From assembly GCA_947594335.1 (NCBI GenBank), contig CANQEC010000127.1:1-7081 (forward strand): a stretch of DNA of 7,081 nucleotides, read 5' to 3'. Positions 5,899 through 7,081 of this stretch are shown in pieces. How positions within the stretch are numbered: position 1 is the first letter of the stretch; every line of letters starts with the position of its first letter. Under the pieces are notes generated by a model. That model saw only the letters and a list, made by a program, of their open reading frames with translations. It did not search any database and was not told the DNA's origin. This DNA is from an uncultured Lachnospiraceae bacterium (GTDB lineage: Bacteria > Bacillota > Clostridia > Lachnospirales > Lachnospiraceae). A program made the translations under genes and the position numbers.

Positions 5899-5917
5899 TT
5901 ATACATCCTATGTATAA
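5899..5917. promoter_or_regulatory. Perfect 19-base inverted repeat in the CDF leader
   Basis: TTATACATCCTATGTATAA has 8-bp perfect arms around a 3-base centre. It lies between the terminator's T-run, which it overlaps by two bases, and the CDF ribosome binding site. It may be a DNA operator for a metal-sensing repressor or an RNA hairpin. Neither can be decided from sequence alone. Confidence 0.4.
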
Positions 5918-5962
5918 AAAGGCATCTGCGGAACGTCTGTAATCTGCTGTCCCGCAAATGCC
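5916..5962 (-). terminator. Intrinsic terminator inside the CDF leader (candidate attenuator)
   Basis: In the minus-strand RNA, GGCAUUUGCGGGAC (complement of 5949-5962) pairs with GUUCCGCAGAUGCC (complement of 5921-5934), 14 pairs including two G-U, with a 14-base loop and then UUUUU (complement of 5916-5920). The G-U pairs occur only in the minus-strand RNA; the plus strand would have mismatches there, which points to this strand being used. It lies about 20 bases after the predicted start and about 50 before the CDF start codon. Confidence 0.75.
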
Positions 5963-5974
5963 ATCTTCGCATTT
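5956..5974 (-). promoter_or_regulatory. Possible alternative hairpin competing with the CDF leader terminator
   Basis: AAAUGC (complement of 5969-5974) can pair with GCAUUU (complement of 5956-5961) around a 7-base loop. The latter is part of the terminator's 5' arm, so the two hairpins exclude each other. With only 6 AU-rich pairs it is far weaker than the terminator and would need a bound factor or kinetic help to matter. Confidence 0.3.
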
Positions 5975-5986
5975 TTACCTTTTTAC

Positions 5987-6015
5987 ACTATATCAGCTGT
6001 ACTTTCGATTGTCAA
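5987..6015 (-). promoter_or_regulatory. Strong sigma-A promoter driving the CDF leader
   Basis: On the minus strand: -35 TTGACA (complement of 6010-6015, a perfect match), a 17-base spacer, and -10 TATAGT (complement of 5987-5992, five of six). Transcription should start near 5980, about 110 bases before the CDF ATG. Confidence 0.8.
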
Positions 6016-6076
6016 TGTGTTAACTTTTCCTAACCTTGATTTTTTTTCATAAATTCTGTTACTTTTGCAGAAAATA

Positions 6077-6085
6077 TGATATACT
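6077..6085 (+). promoter_or_regulatory. Extended -10 promoter candidate for pncB
   Basis: TGATATACT fits the TGn-TATAAT extended -10 form, with TATACT matching five of six. No good -35 is found at 16-18 bases, which extended -10 promoters tolerate. A run of eight Ts lies about 35 bases upstream. The expected start is near 6092, leaving a leader of about 230 bases. Confidence 0.45.
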
Positions 6086-6323
6086 CTCTGATAACGCGGG
6101 GGATCCTTAAAGTTACCGTTTATCCCTTTGCAGTCCGCAACACGACCGGCGCCCGGAAATGCTGCTTCTGCATCATTTCACACACTGGCTCCCCGGACCA
6201 AAAAGGCGTAAACTGCAGCTTTATGGATCATAGAATCATCATCCGGCGCACGTGTATATCTGTTTGCCCCGCCATACTCTACATATAAACACATACGCAA
6301 AATGATACAAAGGAGCCACACCT
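6086..6323 (+). other. pncB leader region with possible multi-stem fold
   Basis: No gene is visible here. Possible nested pairings are TGCAGT (6129-6134)/ACTGCA (6212-6217), CCG (6135-6137)/CGG (6194-6196), and a hairpin GAAATG (6156-6161)/CATTTC (6174-6179) with inner TGC/GCA. No terminator or sequestered ribosome binding site is evident. The stems are short and may be chance; it does not match an NAD riboswitch that I recognise. Confidence 0.3.
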
Positions 6324-7081
6324 ATGAGTACAATGAATTTAACTCTTTTAACTGACCTGTACGAGCTGACCATGATGCAGGGATATTTCGAGAGCAACTC
6401 CAACGAGATTGTGATCTTCGACGCATTTTACCGTAAAAATCCCTGCGGCAACGGATACGCGATCGCGGCAGGACTTGACCAGGTTATCGACTATATCAAA
6501 AATCTGAAATTCTCCCCGGATGATATCGAATATCTGCGCGGACTTCATATATTCCATGAAGATTTCCTTGCTTATCTGGCGGATTTTCACTTTGAGGGCG
6601 ATATCTACGCGATTCCGGAAGGCACTGTCGTCTTCCCGCACGAACCCCTGCTGAAAGTCATCGCGCCGATCATGCAGGCGCAGCTTGTTGAAACGGCAAT
6701 CCTGACGATCATCAATCACCAGAGCCTGATCGCGACCAAAGCCGCACGCGTCGTGTACGCGGCCCAGGGCGACGGCATCATGGAATTTGGACTCCGGCGC
6801 GCGCAGGGTCCGGACGCCGGTATCTACGGAGCCCGCGCTGCCATGATCGGCGGATGCATCGGCACCTCCAACGTACTTGCCGGACAGCTTTTCGACGTTC
6901 CGGTCAAAGGTACGCACGCGCACAGCTGGATCATGAGTTTTCCGGATGAATATACTGCTTTCAAAAAATATTCCGAGCTTTATCCGAACGCCTGCCTTCT
7001 GCTTGTCGATACATATGATACGCTTCGCTCAGGCGTCCCGAACGCTATCCGCGTATTTACCGAGATGCGCGAGAGCGGCAT
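6324..7081 (+). CDS. pncB: Nicotinate phosphoribosyltransferase (N-terminal part, cut by window edge)
   Basis: Makes nicotinate mononucleotide from nicotinate and PRPP with ATP hydrolysis, the first step of the Preiss-Handler route of NAD salvage, in the cytosol. The 252 visible codons are about half of the usual 480 or so. Family motifs seen are TDLYELTMMQGYF (10-22), FYRKNPCGNGYAIAAGL (35-51), INHQSLIATKAARV (130-143), MEFGLRRAQGPD (153-164), GGCIGTSNVLAG (176-187) and GTHAHSW (196-202), the last with the histidine region expected to carry the phosphorylated His. LLVDTYDTLRSGVPNAI (226-242) is the phosphate-binding stretch. The ATG at 6324 has AAAGGAG (6309-6315) 8 bases before it. It diverges from the CDF gene; its own promoter candidate is at 6077-6085. 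Confidence 0.96.
   Translation, partial: MSTMNLTLLTDLYELTMMQGYFESNSNEIVIFDAFYRKNPCGNGYAIAAGLDQVIDYIKNLKFSPDDIEYLRGLHIFHEDFLAYLADFHFEGDIYAIPEGTVVFPHEPLLKVIAPIMQAQLVETAILTIINHQSLIATKAARVVYAAQGDGIMEFGLRRAQGPDAGIYGARAAMIGGCIGTSNVLAGQLFDVPVKGTHAHSWIMSFPDEYTAFKKYSELYPNACLLLVDTYDTLRSGVPNAIRVFTEMRESG

Noticed and set aside
5366..5917. 183-codon plus-strand frame with repeats
   Set aside because: Antisense shadow of the CDF repeat tail; its repeats are only the complement of the real ones, and it has no ribosome binding site.

Overview
The window looks like a piece of a Clostridia chromosome, most likely Lachnospiraceae. This is inferred from protein style (S10, L3 and nicotinate phosphoribosyltransferase of Firmicutes type), strong AGGAGG-type ribosome binding sites before nearly every gene, and moderate GC with G/C-rich third positions. 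I see no mobile element, CRISPR array, tRNA or rRNA. The genes are ordinary. The unexplained structure lies in the untranslated leaders.

Layout. Positions 1-1096 (minus) hold the start of the S10 ribosomal-protein operon: rpsJ (S10), then an unusually long 165-base gap, then rplC (L3), which runs off the left edge. Its likely promoter is at 1365-1393, giving a leader of about 260 bases with a long-range stem and a hairpin that holds the rpsJ Shine-Dalgarno in its loop. Diverging from it, a plus-strand promoter candidate at 1537-1565 precedes a roughly 220-base leader with three stem-loops and one mutually exclusive long pairing. That leader feeds a two-gene unit: a GNAT acetyltransferase (1790-2623) and an RlmI/RlmK-like SAM methyltransferase (2674-3546).

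A large bidirectional terminator (3598-3654) separates this unit from the convergent minus-strand genes: a YkgJ-family cysteine-cluster protein (3657-4412) and, upstream of it, a cation diffusion facilitator (CDF) metal exporter (4660-5868). The exporter carries an N-terminal tail of four 21-residue repeats encoded by 63-bp tandem repeats. Its leader has a near-consensus promoter (5987-6015) followed almost at once by a strong intrinsic terminator, so attenuation or a short terminated RNA is likely. On the other side of that divergent region, an extended -10 promoter candidate and a leader of about 230 bases precede pncB (6324 to the right edge), which makes nicotinate mononucleotide for NAD salvage.

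Working together: S10 and L3 are co-transcribed translation genes. The GNAT and methyltransferase genes probably form one operon. The CDF exporter and cysteine-cluster protein lie in the same direction and may be linked by read-through; a shared metal theme is only a guess. I found no convincing multi-gene novel system; the best leads are the RNA leaders at 1097-1358, 1572-1789 and 5869-5980, and the repeat tail of the CDF protein.
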